From: Gammaproteobacteria bacterium
GTDB lineage: Bacteria; Pseudomonadota; Gammaproteobacteria; HK1
Length of the DNA: 64,000 nucleotides
Direction of reading: 5' to 3'
Assembly: GCA_009937425.1 (NCBI GenBank)
Contig: JAACFO010000007.1
Location: 1-64,000, forward strand
Position 1 is the stretch's first letter. Every line of letters starts with the position of its first letter. This document shows, piece after piece, positions 26,510 to 42,149 of the stretch. The notes beneath the pieces were generated by a model. It was not told where the DNA came from. It saw nothing but the letters and a program-made list of their open reading frames with translations, and ran no database searches. The translations under genes and the position numbers were made by a program.

Positions 26510-27112
26510 ATGCGGCCACTGTCCACATTGGACCCAGCTGGTAACTCCGAATCGAGTCGGCGGAGCAACGTCTTTCGCGCGCTTGTAACACTGTTAGTCG
26601 TTTGCGTGCCGCTGGCAAGCTGCGGGGGTGGCTCGATGGCGGATTTGAGAACCTACATCGCCGATGTCAAAACGCGACCTGGGACTCCTATTGAGGAGCT
26701 ACCGCCCATCGCGCCCTATGTGGTCTATACCTATCCTTGTGATGGCGCCGTCCCGTGTGACGACCCCTTCCAGCCATTCTATCTGGAGCCGCCCGAGCCA
26801 ACCTGCGAACCGGATTGCCCGGTCGCCGGTGACGGGCCTTCCCCGGATTTCGACCGTAACCGTGAAGAGCTGGAGAGTTACCCACTCGATGCCCTTCGCA
26901 TGATGGGAACACTGGAGAAGGGTGAACAGTTCTGGGCGATTTTGCGCGGACCCGACTCCATCATCCACCGTGTCCAGGTCGGCAACTATATTGGACAGAA
27001 TCACGGCAAGATTACCGACATTACCGAGGACAGAGTCGCACTCCTCGAAATCGTTCCCGACGGCCGCGGAGGCTGGGAGGAACGAGATGCCCAATTGGCT
27101 TTGGCCGAGTAA
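26510..27112 (+). CDS. pilP: type IV pilus lipoprotein PilP
   Basis: PilP is an inner-membrane lipoprotein that joins the PilN/PilO complex to the PilQ secretin. The 200-residue protein has an N-terminal hydrophobic stretch ending in the lipobox VPLASC (Cys at about residue 39), a flexible proline-rich linker and the conserved C-terminal domain (GEQFWAILRGPD, VQVGNYIGQNHG). The segment before the hydrophobic stretch is longer than usual, so translation could begin further in. Confidence 0.95.
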   Translation: MRPLSTLDPAGNSESSRRSNVFRALVTLLVVCVPLASCGGGSMADLRTYIADVKTRPGTPIEELPPIAPYVVYTYPCDGAVPCDDPFQPFYLEPPEPTCEPDCPVAGDGPSPDFDRNREELESYPLDALRMMGTLEKGEQFWAILRGPDSIIHRVQVGNYIGQNHGKITDITEDRVALLEIVPDGRGGWEERDAQLALAE

Positions 27113-27131
27113 ACGAATACGGAAGCCCGCA

Positions 27132-29264
27132 ATGATTAAATTGAGCGAATCGTTCTTCGGCGAGGATGCCGTTACCACCTTGCAGACTGCAGCGCATACT
27201 GCGCGTGCACTGCTAAGGGGTTCGGCTGTAGCCATGGTCGCGATTTTCTGGGCAAGCCTCGCCCAGGCACAAACCGCCACGACCCTCGACAAAATCAGTT
27301 TCTCGACACTGCCCGGCGACCGCGTGCAGGTTGTTCTCGAGCTGTCCGGGCCCGTGGACGAGCCGCTCAGTTTTGCAATAGATGAGCCGGCCAGGGTTGC
27401 ACTGGATTTCCCCGGCGTTTCACTGAATTTGCCGCGTAAGACTGAGGACATCGGCGTCGGCATGGCACGTAGCGTCACCGCTGTCGAAGCGGGCGGACGC
27501 TCGCGCGTGGTGCTCAGCTTGGTCAAGCTTGTACCCTACTCTATCGATGTATCCGGCAGTCAGGTGGTGTTAACCCTCGACAGCACCGGCAGCACCGCCA
27601 GCCAGGCGGCCACCAAACGCGCCGCCGGTCTCAAAGGCAGCATCGAGAACATCGATTTCCGTCGCGGCGAGTCCGGTGAGGGACGGATCATGGTGACACT
27701 GTCCGATCCCGCCATAGTCGTGAATACTTTTGAGCAGGGCGACGACATCATCGTCGAGTTCATTGGCGTCGAGTTGCCGGAGAACCTTTCCAGGCGGCTG
27801 GATGTCATCGACTTCGCGACGCCTGTCAAGATTATCGATACAAAGCAGGAAGGCGGGAGCGTGCGCATGGTCATCGAGGCCAGTGGCGTTTTCGATCATC
27901 TCGCATACCAGTCTGAAGATTTGTTCACCTTGGACGTGAAGGCGCTCTCGGAAGTAGAGCAGGAGAAGGCCAGGAAGGATAAGTTCACGTATACGGGCGA
28001 GCGCTTGTCTCTGAACTTCCAGAACATCGAAGTGCGCGCCGTGCTTCAGCTGATCGCCGACTTCACCGGCCTCAACATGGTCGCCAGTGATACCGTGAGC
28101 GGTAGCCTGACGCTGCGTCTGAAGAACGTGCCCTGGGATCAGGCCCTGGACATCATCCTTAAAACAAAAGGCCTCGCGATGCGTCAGACGGGCAATGTGA
28201 TTCTCATCGCCCCCACCGAAGAGATTGCCGCTCGTGAAAAGCTCGAGCTTGAAGCGCAAAAACAAATCGAGGAGCTTGCACCTTTACGCTCGGAGTTCAT
28301 TCAGGTGAACTACGCAAAGGCGTCGGCGTTGGCGACCCTTCTCAAGGCTGAAGAGAATTCATTGATGACCGACCGGGGCCGTGTATCGGTTGACGAGCGC
28401 ACCAACACTCTGCTGATTCGGGATACCGGGGAAGCCATCAACAGTATTCGCGAGTTGGTTGCGACGCTGGACATTCCAGTGCGTCAGGTGTTGATCGAGT
28501 CGCGTATAGTCATTGCCGACGATTCCTTCAATCGTGACCTCGGTGTGCGCTTCGGTGTTTCCTACGCGTGGACCAACGGTAATAATCAGAATTTGATTGG
28601 CGGCGCGCTGCCAGGTGACACGAACTTCGGCGGCGTGATCGGCCCGGGCGACTCGCTCAATACCGGCGGCAACCAGGACTTGCTGGTGGACCTTCCCATC
28701 GGCAATCCGGCGTCGGCAATTAAATTCGCGGTGGTGTCGATTCCCGACTTTATTCTGCAACTCGAGCTTCAGGCTCTGCAACTGGAGGGCCGCGGCGAAG
28801 TAATCTCCAACCCGCGTGTGGTGACCGCCAACCAGAAAGAAGCCACCATCGAACAAGGTACGGAAATTCCGTTCCAGGAGGCGTCCTCGAGCGGCGCGAC
28901 CTCGACGTCTTTCAAGAAGGCCGTATTGAGTCTCAAGGTGACGCCACAGATCACACCCGATGACCGTGTCATCATGGACCTGGAGGTTAATCAAGATACG
29001 GTCGGTCAGGAATTCTCCGGTATCCCCAGCGTGGACACCCGCTCGGTATCCACACAGGTCCTGGTGGACAATGGAGACACGGTGGTACTCGGCGGTATTT
29101 ATGAACAGACGCAACGAGAGGACATCGAGAAGGTGCCCTTCTTCGGCGATCTTCCTTATCTCAGCTGGCTGTTCAAGACCACCTCGGTACGCGACGACAA
29201 GAGGGAGCTGATCATCTTCGTGACACCCAGAATACTGAAGGACGCAGGCACGGCGGGGCTTTGA
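27132..29264 (+). CDS. pilQ: type IV pilus secretin PilQ
   Basis: PilQ forms the outer-membrane gate for the pilus. The 710-residue protein has a signal peptide (membrane stretch ending ASLAQAQ), two AMIN domains that bind peptidoglycan, an STN/secretin N0-N1 region (LSLNFQNIEVRAVLQLIADF) and the C-terminal secretin domain (IEQGTEIPFQEAS, VDNGDTVVLGGIYE). The frame is open from 26922, but the earlier part overlaps pilP. The ATG at 27132 directly precedes the exported N terminus and is chosen. A terminator follows, so pilMNOPQ forms one unit. Confidence 0.96.
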   Translation: MIKLSESFFGEDAVTTLQTAAHTARALLRGSAVAMVAIFWASLAQAQTATTLDKISFSTLPGDRVQVVLELSGPVDEPLSFAIDEPARVALDFPGVSLNLPRKTEDIGVGMARSVTAVEAGGRSRVVLSLVKLVPYSIDVSGSQVVLTLDSTGSTASQAATKRAAGLKGSIENIDFRRGESGEGRIMVTLSDPAIVVNTFEQGDDIIVEFIGVELPENLSRRLDVIDFATPVKIIDTKQEGGSVRMVIEASGVFDHLAYQSEDLFTLDVKALSEVEQEKARKDKFTYTGERLSLNFQNIEVRAVLQLIADFTGLNMVASDTVSGSLTLRLKNVPWDQALDIILKTKGLAMRQTGNVILIAPTEEIAAREKLELEAQKQIEELAPLRSEFIQVNYAKASALATLLKAEENSLMTDRGRVSVDERTNTLLIRDTGEAINSIRELVATLDIPVRQVLIESRIVIADDSFNRDLGVRFGVSYAWTNGNNQNLIGGALPGDTNFGGVIGPGDSLNTGGNQDLLVDLPIGNPASAIKFAVVSIPDFILQLELQALQLEGRGEVISNPRVVTANQKEATIEQGTEIPFQEASSSGATSTSFKKAVLSLKVTPQITPDDRVIMDLEVNQDTVGQEFSGIPSVDTRSVSTQVLVDNGDTVVLGGIYEQTQREDIEKVPFFGDLPYLSWLFKTTSVRDDKRELIIFVTPRILKDAGTAGL

Positions 29265-29330
29265 CGAGCACGCCGAACCTTGCGCGCCTTTTCTATCAGC
29301 CATTTAGTTCCTCTAAAGAATCTCGAGTGA

Positions 29331-29370
29331 ACGGCGGACCCTGGAATCCAGGGTCCGCCGTTTGCTTTTC
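29331..29370 (+). terminator. rho-independent terminator after pilQ
   Basis: A perfect 14-base GC-rich stem (ACGGCGGACCCTGG and its complement) with a three-base loop is followed by TTGCTTTTC. It lies 66 bases after the pilQ stop and before aroK. Confidence 0.85.
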
Positions 29371-29433
29371 TGCGCATCTAACACCTCCACTCATTTGCAT
29401 CGCTGCTCCCGGAGAGGGTAAAAAGCAAGGGAC

Positions 29434-29952
29434 ATGAAAGTCCCCAACAACATTTTCCTGGTGGGTCCCATGGGCGCCGGCAAATCCACAGTGGGACGCC
29501 AGCTCGCCAAGACCCTCGATATGGAATTCGTGGACTGCGATCGCGAGATCGAACAGCGCACCGGAGTCACCATCGCCGTCATTTTCGAAGTCGAAGGTGA
29601 AGAGGGATTTCGCAAGCGCGAGCGCGCCATGATCGAACAGCTTACCGAGCGCGACGGCATCGTTCTCGCCACCGGGGGCGGCGCCGTTCTGGATGAAACC
29701 AACCGTTCACGGCTGCGAACGCGAGGCTTCGCCATTTACCTTAATGCTCCTATCGACCTTCTCCTGGAACGAACTGCGCGGGACAAGCAACGACCGCTGC
29801 TGCAAACCGATGATCCAAAGGCGAAAATCATCGCCCTGGCCACAGAGCGCGAACCACTTTATCAGCAGGTTGCGGATCTGGTCGTCAAGACCGATCGGCG
29901 CACGGCACGGCACGTCGTCAAAGAGATCGTGCGAAGACTTTCCCAGCTATGA
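29434..29952 (+). CDS. aroK: shikimate kinase
   Basis: AroK phosphorylates shikimate in aromatic amino acid synthesis. The 172-residue protein has Walker [12 protein letters not shown], the shikimate-binding [18 protein letters not shown] and TGGGAV strings, and a lid with RDKQRPLL. The ribosome-binding site is AAGGGA. The stop overlaps the aroB start as ATGA. Confidence 0.97.
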   Translation: MKVPNNIFLVGPMGAGKSTVGRQLAKTLDMEFVDCDREIEQRTGVTIAVIFEVEGEEGFRKRERAMIEQLTERDGIVLATGGGAVLDETNRSRLRTRGFAIYLNAPIDLLLERTARDKQRPLLQTDDPKAKIIALATEREPLYQQVADLVVKTDRRTARHVVKEIVRRLSQL

Positions 29953-31034
29953 AAACGCTGAATGTCGACCTGGGTCCGCGCAGCTACTCCATCTTCATCG
30001 GCCAGGGGTTACTTGGCCACGCCGAGCTGTTCGATGCCGGTCTCGCCGGCAACCAGGTCATGGTGGTCAGCAACGAGACCGTCGCACCATTGTATTTGCA
30101 GAGCCTGCGGCAAACCCTGGGAGATCGCGACGTTCGAGTCCTGATTCTGCCGGACGGCGAACAGTTCAAAACCCTCGACGAGGTGGCGAAGATTCTCGAC
30201 GCCCTGGTCGGGGCGCGATTCGCCCGTGATTGCACGCTGGTTGCCCTCGGCGGGGGGGTGGTCGGGGATATGGCGGGATTCGCGGCCGCTTGCTACCAGC
30301 GAGGAGTTGCCCACATCCAGGTACCCACGACCTTGCTGTCCCAGGTAGATTCCTCGGTGGGCGGCAAGACCGGCGTAAACCACCCCCAGGGCAAGAACAT
30401 GATCGGCGCCTTCCATCAGCCGGCCTGCGTAATCGCCGACACCGACACCCTCGACAGCCTGCCGGACCGAGAGTTTCGCGCAGGCTTGGGCGAAGTCATC
30501 AAATACGGACTGCTGTGGGATGAGGATTTCTTCGCCTGGCTGGAAGACCGAATGCCGGAGCTGCTGGCGCGGGACCACAACTGTCTCACGAGGCTGATTT
30601 ATCGGTCCTGTGAAATCAAGGCCGAGATGGTCAGCGCGGATGAAACCGAAGACGGGATCCGCGCGCTGCTCAATCTGGGCCACACTTTCGGCCACGCCAT
30701 CGAGGCTGGTTTGGGATTCGGCACCTGGCTGCACGGCGAAGCCGTGGCGGCCGGATTGTGCCTGGCGGCGGATCTCTCGGCCCGCCTCGGGCGCATCGAC
30801 AGGAGCGATGTGGAGCGTGTCGAGAGGCTGGTAGCCAGCGCCAGCCTGCCGATTCGCGCACCGGGGGAACTGAGTGCCGAGCGCATGCTGGAGTTGATGG
30901 CCGTGGACAAAAAGATCAAAGACGGCAGACTGCGAGTGGTACTGCTGGGAGCCATCGGCAAGGCGGATCTCGACAGTGACTTCGATCGCCGCGCCCTCGA
31001 GGAGACCCTCCAAGAGTGCCGCGACGCAGCTTAA
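29949..31034 (+). CDS. aroB: 3-dehydroquinate synthase
   Basis: AroB turns DAHP into 3-dehydroquinate, the second step of the shikimate pathway, using NAD and a metal ion. The 361-residue protein has the strings [40 protein letters not shown] and [11 protein letters not shown] (metal-binding His). Its ATG shares four bases with the aroK stop, so the two are coupled. Confidence 0.97.
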   Translation: MKTLNVDLGPRSYSIFIGQGLLGHAELFDAGLAGNQVMVVSNETVAPLYLQSLRQTLGDRDVRVLILPDGEQFKTLDEVAKILDALVGARFARDCTLVALGGGVVGDMAGFAAACYQRGVAHIQVPTTLLSQVDSSVGGKTGVNHPQGKNMIGAFHQPACVIADTDTLDSLPDREFRAGLGEVIKYGLLWDEDFFAWLEDRMPELLARDHNCLTRLIYRSCEIKAEMVSADETEDGIRALLNLGHTFGHAIEAGLGFGTWLHGEAVAAGLCLAADLSARLGRIDRSDVERVERLVASASLPIRAPGELSAERMLELMAVDKKIKDGRLRVVLLGAIGKADLDSDFDRRALEETLQECRDAA

Positions 31035-31095
31035 ACCCACGCGTCAAGTGCGTCCAGAAGGCAACGGCGTTACACTTGCCCGACGGCAGAGTCCA

Positions 31096-32247
31096 ATGTA
31101 CGAGTTAAAGGCCTACGCGGCATCCGACGACAGCAGCCGTGGACGACTTCATGAAGAACCTGAAGCGACCATGCGCGGGACTTTCCAGCGTGATCGCGAT
31201 CGGGTTATTCACTCGGCGGCATTTCGCCGCCTCGAGTACAAGACCCAGGTCTTCGTCAATCACGAAGGCGACATGTTCCGCACCCGCCTGACGCACTCCA
31301 TCGAAGTGGCGCAGATCGCCCGCACCGTTGCCCGTGCGCTCAACCTGAACGAAGATCTGAGTGAGGCCATCGCCCTTGCCCACGACCTCGGCCATACCCC
31401 CTTTGGTCACGCCGGCCAGGATTCTCTCAATAAATGCATGCGTGACTACGGTGGCTTCGAGCATAATCTTCAGTCATTGCGTGTCGTGGACGTACTGGAG
31501 GAAAAATATGCCGCCTTCGCCGGCCTCAACCTGAGCTTTGAAACAAGAGAAGGAATTCTCAAGCATTGCTCAATAACCAATGCCGCCGAACTTGGCACGC
31601 TGGGCGAACGTTTTTTGAATGGCGAGCAACCGGGACTGGAAGCGCAGGTGGCGAACATTGCCGACGAGATCGCCTACAACAACCACGACGTGGACGACGG
31701 ATTGCGTGCGGGCCTCGTCGATCTCAACGATTTACAAAACGTGGAAAGCTTTCGGCAACCCTTTGTAGAAGTAACAGATCTCTGGCCTGATCTACCGGAG
31801 CGGCGCACTATTCACGAGGTAATTCGCCGCATGATCAATCGGCAGGTGCTCGATTTGATCGAAACGAGCCAAAAGGCCATCGACGCCTGCGCTCCCGGAA
31901 GCATCCATGAGGTGCGCACAGCCGGCGTACCGCTGATCCTGCTCAGTGAAGAGGCGAATAATCGTCACTTGGAGCTGAAGCGATTCTTGCGTACCAACCT
32001 GTACCGTCACTATCGTGTGCACAGGATGACATTGAAGGCTGCTCGAATCGTCAGGGCGCTGTTTGATGTTTTTTCCGAAGACGCTCGCCTGTTGCCCAAA
32101 GCCGCGGCCGATCACATGGCGGAGCTCGAAAGCGCAAACGGCGCAACGGGCCGTGCCCGCGCCATCGCCGACTACATTGCCGGCATGACAGACCGGTTCG
32201 CGATCGCCGAACACGAACGGATTTTCAGTGCGTCCACATTGACCTGA
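31096..32247 (+). CDS. dgt: deoxyguanosinetriphosphate triphosphohydrolase-like protein (HD domain)
   Basis: A 383-residue HD-domain phosphohydrolase that should cleave dNTPs to nucleoside and triphosphate. It has [32 protein letters not shown] (first His) and [15 protein letters not shown] (HD pair). The length fits the shorter dGTPase-like subgroup. The frame is open from 30976, but the first 40 codons overlap aroB. The ATG at 31096 begins the conserved part (MYELKAYA). It sits between aroB and damX, where many relatives have no gene. Confidence 0.92.
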   Translation: MYELKAYAASDDSSRGRLHEEPEATMRGTFQRDRDRVIHSAAFRRLEYKTQVFVNHEGDMFRTRLTHSIEVAQIARTVARALNLNEDLSEAIALAHDLGHTPFGHAGQDSLNKCMRDYGGFEHNLQSLRVVDVLEEKYAAFAGLNLSFETREGILKHCSITNAAELGTLGERFLNGEQPGLEAQVANIADEIAYNNHDVDDGLRAGLVDLNDLQNVESFRQPFVEVTDLWPDLPERRTIHEVIRRMINRQVLDLIETSQKAIDACAPGSIHEVRTAGVPLILLSEEANNRHLELKRFLRTNLYRHYRVHRMTLKAARIVRALFDVFSEDARLLPKAAADHMAELESANGATGRARAIADYIAGMTDRFAIAEHERIFSASTLT

Positions 32248-32253
32248 GATCAC

Positions 32254-33846
32254 GTGAAAGCGAAAGAGAAACCTGGATTTGCGCTGGAGGATACTCTGGC
32301 GGTCTTCGGCATCCGCAAAAATCCATTTCCCATCGACGAAACCGATGATCTGTTCTTTTCCACACCAAACCTTACAAAGCAAATCGACCTGCTGCGAAAT
32401 CTGGTGGAGTACAGCGACTTATTGCTGGTCGTCAGCGGTGTCGAAGGTGCGGGCAAGACGACCTTTCTAAATCAGTTTCTCCTGGCCGCCGACCGGCGCT
32501 GGAAATGCTGCCGCATCGATGCGCGCGCGGCCATGACACTCGACGCTCTGGTGGACGAACTACTGGACGGCTTCGGGCTGAAAGCGCGCGGTGACGATGC
32601 CCAGGGTGATGAAACGTTGCTGCACGCATACCTGGCCGATGTGCGCGCCAACGATGATGTCCCTTTGGTGACGGTGGATGATGCCCACCTTTTGCCTCAA
32701 ATTTGCACGGAGTTTCTTCTCGGGCTGGCCCGGGAACGCAAGCATAGTGAGTTACGCCTGTTGCTGTGTGCCGAGCCGGGACGCCTCGGCTTTGCAACCA
32801 ACGATCCCAAGCATGTACACGTTGTGGTTCTGCAGCCCTTCGACGAACAACAGAGCGGCGACTATATCCACACGCGGCTCAGCTACGCGGGCCTCGGCGG
32901 AGACAGCCCATTCAGTGCTTCGGTAATAGACGATATTCACCAGGACTCCGGCGGCTTGCCGGGGACCATCCATTCGTTGGCCCTGCATACCCTGATGGCC
33001 AACACTGACATCTCGCAGCTCGCCTCTACCCCGTCTGTCTTTGGACTCGTCCAGCGGCGCCCATTGAAGTTCACGCGGCCGATGCTGTACCTGGCGGCGG
33101 CGTTGCTCATCGGTGGCGGGGCCGTCATATTTCTGCGACCCGGTCCCGGCCTGGAGCACGTGGCCGGCATGGACACTGAGACGACAGGCAAGCTGCGCGG
33201 GCGGGTAGCCGGCGTGACGACGCAGGCAACCATGGGTGAACCCTCGACGCCCGCTGCTGATGGACAGGGGGCTGGAGGCGCGCAACCCGAGACCGCGCCT
33301 TTCACCGGCAGCGTCACGGCCAAAGCGCCTGCACGGGAGCCGCAAGCGGCAGCCGCCGGCGTCGTCAGGGCACATGCCGGCAGCGACGCCAAGGTGTTCA
33401 CCCTCGGCGAGAGCGGCACATCTACGCGGCCGGCAGTCGCCGTAAGCGCGGCGACCCCAGGCAAAGATGCGGTCTCCGCCAAAGACACCGGTCAGGCAGT
33501 GCGCCTGGCCAGCAACGTCACTCCCACCGCCAGCTCACCCGCCGAGACACAGGCTGGCCGCGACCTGGACTGGCTGCGTAAGCAGGACCCGTCCCACTAC
33601 GTCATTCAATTGGTGGGGACCCGGGATGCGGCGGCGGCGGGCAAGTTTCTCGAGGACCACGAGCTGGGCTCCCGGGGGGCGTGGTTCGTCACCTCCCATG
33701 AGAACAAACCCTGGTACATCGTGGTATACGGCATCTACCCGGATAACAGCTCGGCCCGGACCGCGATTAATGCGCTACCGGAGACATTGCGGGCCCGCTC
33801 ACCCTGGCCGCGCACCGTGGCGAGCGTCGTCGAGAACGCCCGCTAG
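32254..33846 (+). CDS. damX: DamX-like AAA ATPase with SPOR domain
   Basis: The 530-residue protein begins with an ExeA-like AAA domain: Walker A GVEGAGKTTF at about residues 63-72 and Walker B LVTVDDAHLLP. A membrane segment follows at about 273-292, then a low-complexity Ala/Thr/Gly-rich periplasmic linker. A C-terminal SPOR domain (HYVIQLVGT to WYIVVYGIYP) binds septal peptidoglycan. DamX acts in cell division and is found after aroB in many gammaproteobacteria. The start is a GTG six bases after dgt. Confidence 0.9.
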   Translation: MKAKEKPGFALEDTLAVFGIRKNPFPIDETDDLFFSTPNLTKQIDLLRNLVEYSDLLLVVSGVEGAGKTTFLNQFLLAADRRWKCCRIDARAAMTLDALVDELLDGFGLKARGDDAQGDETLLHAYLADVRANDDVPLVTVDDAHLLPQICTEFLLGLARERKHSELRLLLCAEPGRLGFATNDPKHVHVVVLQPFDEQQSGDYIHTRLSYAGLGGDSPFSASVIDDIHQDSGGLPGTIHSLALHTLMANTDISQLASTPSVFGLVQRRPLKFTRPMLYLAAALLIGGGAVIFLRPGPGLEHVAGMDTETTGKLRGRVAGVTTQATMGEPSTPAADGQGAGGAQPETAPFTGSVTAKAPAREPQAAAAGVVRAHAGSDAKVFTLGESGTSTRPAVAVSAATPGKDAVSAKDTGQAVRLASNVTPTASSPAETQAGRDLDWLRKQDPSHYVIQLVGTRDAAAAGKFLEDHELGSRGAWFVTSHENKPWYIVVYGIYPDNSSARTAINALPETLRARSPWPRTVASVVENAR

Positions 33847-34164
33847 CACGCTCCCCGTCCTCCGGCGGGCCTGGCAAATGGCCCAGCGCCCCTGCCGGCA
33901 TCGTGACAGCCGCCGGAGCCGCCGTTATACTGGCCAATCTTCCGCCCGCAGCATTCATGCCCGATATCGGTGCCCGCGCGGGGACGCGTGACCGGCACAC
34001 TGGCCGGCAGGGGGAGTACCCCCGAATCCGGCCATGCCCGCGCCCTCGACTGGCCCTACCCCCTCGGCAGCGACGCCCCCACCGGGCGGCAGGAGAGGGC
34101 TTGCGCAGCGTGCGCAGGATTGGGCGGGGTGGCTGGCCCGGGGGGTAGTGAGGGGGAAAGGGCA
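33847..34164. other. intergenic region and long leader of gltB
   Basis: These 318 bases hold no supported gene. The part near damX has a short GC hairpin (GGGCC-TGGCAAAT-GGCCC). A good sigma-70 promoter lies at 33903-33931, leaving a leader of about 225 bases before gltB. That leader is very GC-rich and has several self-complementary stretches, for example GGGGG-AGTA-CCCCC near 34011. No known riboswitch class was recognised. Confidence 0.6.
33903..33931 (+). promoter_or_regulatory. sigma-70 promoter for gltBD
   Basis: GTGACA and TATACT boxes are exactly 17 bases apart, each one base off consensus. They lie about 235 bases upstream of the gltB start and just after damX. This is the clearest housekeeping promoter seen in the window. 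Confidence 0.65.
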
Positions 34165-40072
<5,908 letters not shown>

Positions 40073-40089
40073 CGACAGAAGAGGACATC

Positions 40090-41154
40090 ATGGGGGAACT
40101 GAGAAACGACCGTCTACTGCGCGCCTTGCTGCGCGAGCCGGTGGACCGTACCCCCGTCTGGATTATGCGCCAGGCAGGCCGTTATCTACCCGAATACCGC
40201 GAAACGCGCCAACGCGCGGGAAGTTTTCTGACCCTGTGCTCCACGCCGGAGTTGGCTTGCGAAGTCACCCTACAACCTCTGGCGCGCTTTCCCCTGGATG
40301 CGGCAATTCTGTTCTCCGACATTCTTACGGTGCCGGCAGCCATGGGCATGGAGCTCAAGTTCACCGAAGGCGAGGGGCCGAGCTTCCCCGGACCCTTGCG
40401 AAGCGCCGCGGATGTGGAAGGTCTCGGCAGTCCGGATCCGGAAGTGGAGTTGCGTTATGTCATGGATGCCGTTCGCCTGGTGCGCCGTGAACTGGACGGT
40501 GCTGTACCGCTGATTGGATTCGCCGGCAGCCCATGGACCCTCGCGACCTACATGATCGAAGGCGGAAGCTCGTCTCACTACCGTTTCACCAAAGGCATGA
40601 TGTTCGCCGAGCCTCGACTCATGCATCGCTTGCTCGAACGCCTGGCGGACAGCGTATGCGCCTATCTCAACGCGCAAATCCGCGCCGGCGCGCAAGCCGT
40701 CATGCTCTTCGATACCTGGGGAGGACTGCTGGGCGCCAGGGACTACGAGGACTTTTCACTGCAATACATGACCCGCATCGTCGCCGGCCTCGAGCGCCGC
40801 GCGGATGAACGTCAGGTACCGGTTACACTGTTCACCAAGGGTGGCGGTGCCTGGCTCGAGCAGATGGCGGACAGCGGCTGCGATGCCGTGGGCATCGACT
40901 GGACAGTGGACATGGGCGACGCCCGCCGCCGCATCGGCCACAAGGTAGCGATCCAGGGAAATCTCGACCCTTGCGCCTTGTACGCACCGCCGGAACGCAT
41001 TCGCGAGGAAGTGGCCGGAGTGCTGGCGGGTTACGGCATGGGTAGTGGTCACGTTTTCAACCTCGGCCATGGCATTCAACCATTCGTCGATCCGGCGCAG
41101 CTCGCCGTCCTGGTGGACGCCGTCCACGCACTCAGCGAGCCTTACCACCAGTGA
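40090..41154 (+). CDS. hemE: uroporphyrinogen decarboxylase
   Basis: HemE removes four acetate carboxyl groups from uroporphyrinogen III in heme synthesis. The protein has the strings [20 protein letters not shown] (substrate Arg residues), [13 protein letters not shown] and [13 protein letters not shown]. The ATG at 40090 has an AGAGGA site five bases before it and gives 354 residues. A GTG at 40069 overlapping the gltD stop is less likely. Confidence 0.96.
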   Translation: MGELRNDRLLRALLREPVDRTPVWIMRQAGRYLPEYRETRQRAGSFLTLCSTPELACEVTLQPLARFPLDAAILFSDILTVPAAMGMELKFTEGEGPSFPGPLRSAADVEGLGSPDPEVELRYVMDAVRLVRRELDGAVPLIGFAGSPWTLATYMIEGGSSSHYRFTKGMMFAEPRLMHRLLERLADSVCAYLNAQIRAGAQAVMLFDTWGGLLGARDYEDFSLQYMTRIVAGLERRADERQVPVTLFTKGGGAWLEQMADSGCDAVGIDWTVDMGDARRRIGHKVAIQGNLDPCALYAPPERIREEVAGVLAGYGMGSGHVFNLGHGIQPFVDPAQLAVLVDAVHALSEPYHQ

Positions 41155-41200
41155 CACCGCCGGCGGCTGAAGGGCATGACGCCGCGCTCAATTTCCGCCG

Positions 41201-42124
41201 ATGACGTCGCCGCTCGGCATTTTCGTCAGAGGACTGTGCATGGGTGCCGCCGACGTGGTTCCCGGCGTCAGTGGCGGCACCATGGCGCTGATTCTGGGCA
41301 TTTATAAGCGTCTCCTGGAAGCCGTTCGCTCCTTCGATTCGACTTTGCTGCGTTTGATTGCATTGCGACGCTTTCGCGATGCCGCCGAGCACGTGGACAT
41401 TCTGTTCTTACTTCCCCTTGGAGCCGGCATACTCGGCGCGATCCTGTTCTTTACCCGCGTAGTTTCGCTGCCAAATCTCCTGCGTGAACATCCCGAGCAG
41501 ATCTACGGGTTGTTCTTCGGGCTCATCGTTGGTTCCATCGTTGTCCTGCTGCGCACGCTCGGCCCCATGCGTTGGCGGGATTTCGGCTGCCTGGTGCTCG
41601 GGACCTTGCTGGGTCTCGCAATCGTAAACGTCGTTCCCTTCGAAACGCCGGTTGATGCCTGGTTCATTTTCTTGAGCGGCGCGCTCGCTATCTGCGCCAT
41701 GATACTTCCGGGTATTTCCGGGTCATTTATTCTGCTGCTGTTGCGTAAATATGAGCATGTGCTCGACGCCGTCGGGCATTTCGATTTCGCCGTGATTCTG
41801 CCCTTTGCGCTTGGCGCCGTGTGCGGCTTGATGGTGTTCTCGCGGCTGCTGGTGTGGTTGCTGAAACACTACTACCGGGTCACCCTGACGACCATCATCG
41901 GCATGCTCGTCGGGTCCTTGTGGCTGTTGTGGCCCTTTCAGGCACGTAGTTACGAGCTTGTTCGCGGCAAGCAACAGCTGGTCCACAGCACACCCGTATG
42001 GCCCACCGATCCGAGTGGCGGTGAGGCTCTCGCGGGCGCGCTGTGCATTGCCGGGATCGCGGCGGTTGTCATCATCCATATGCTGGCCAGGCGCACACGG
42101 GCAACCGGACACGGATTGCTCTAA
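41201..42124 (+). CDS. DUF368 membrane protein, candidate undecaprenyl-phosphate translocase
   Basis: A 307-residue protein with about eight membrane segments and the DUF368 signature GAADVVPGVSGGTMALILGIY, with a second related string MILPGISGSFILLLL. DUF368 proteins (PopT) have been reported to recycle undecaprenyl phosphate across the membrane for cell wall synthesis. Assignment here is by family only. It lies between hemE and mutM on the same strand. Confidence 0.88.
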   Translation: MTSPLGIFVRGLCMGAADVVPGVSGGTMALILGIYKRLLEAVRSFDSTLLRLIALRRFRDAAEHVDILFLLPLGAGILGAILFFTRVVSLPNLLREHPEQIYGLFFGLIVGSIVVLLRTLGPMRWRDFGCLVLGTLLGLAIVNVVPFETPVDAWFIFLSGALAICAMILPGISGSFILLLLRKYEHVLDAVGHFDFAVILPFALGAVCGLMVFSRLLVWLLKHYYRVTLTTIIGMLVGSLWLLWPFQARSYELVRGKQQLVHSTPVWPTDPSGGEALAGALCIAGIAAVVIIHMLARRTRATGHGLL

Positions 42125-42149
42125 GCGAAGGCCCGCTCAGGACCGAAGC

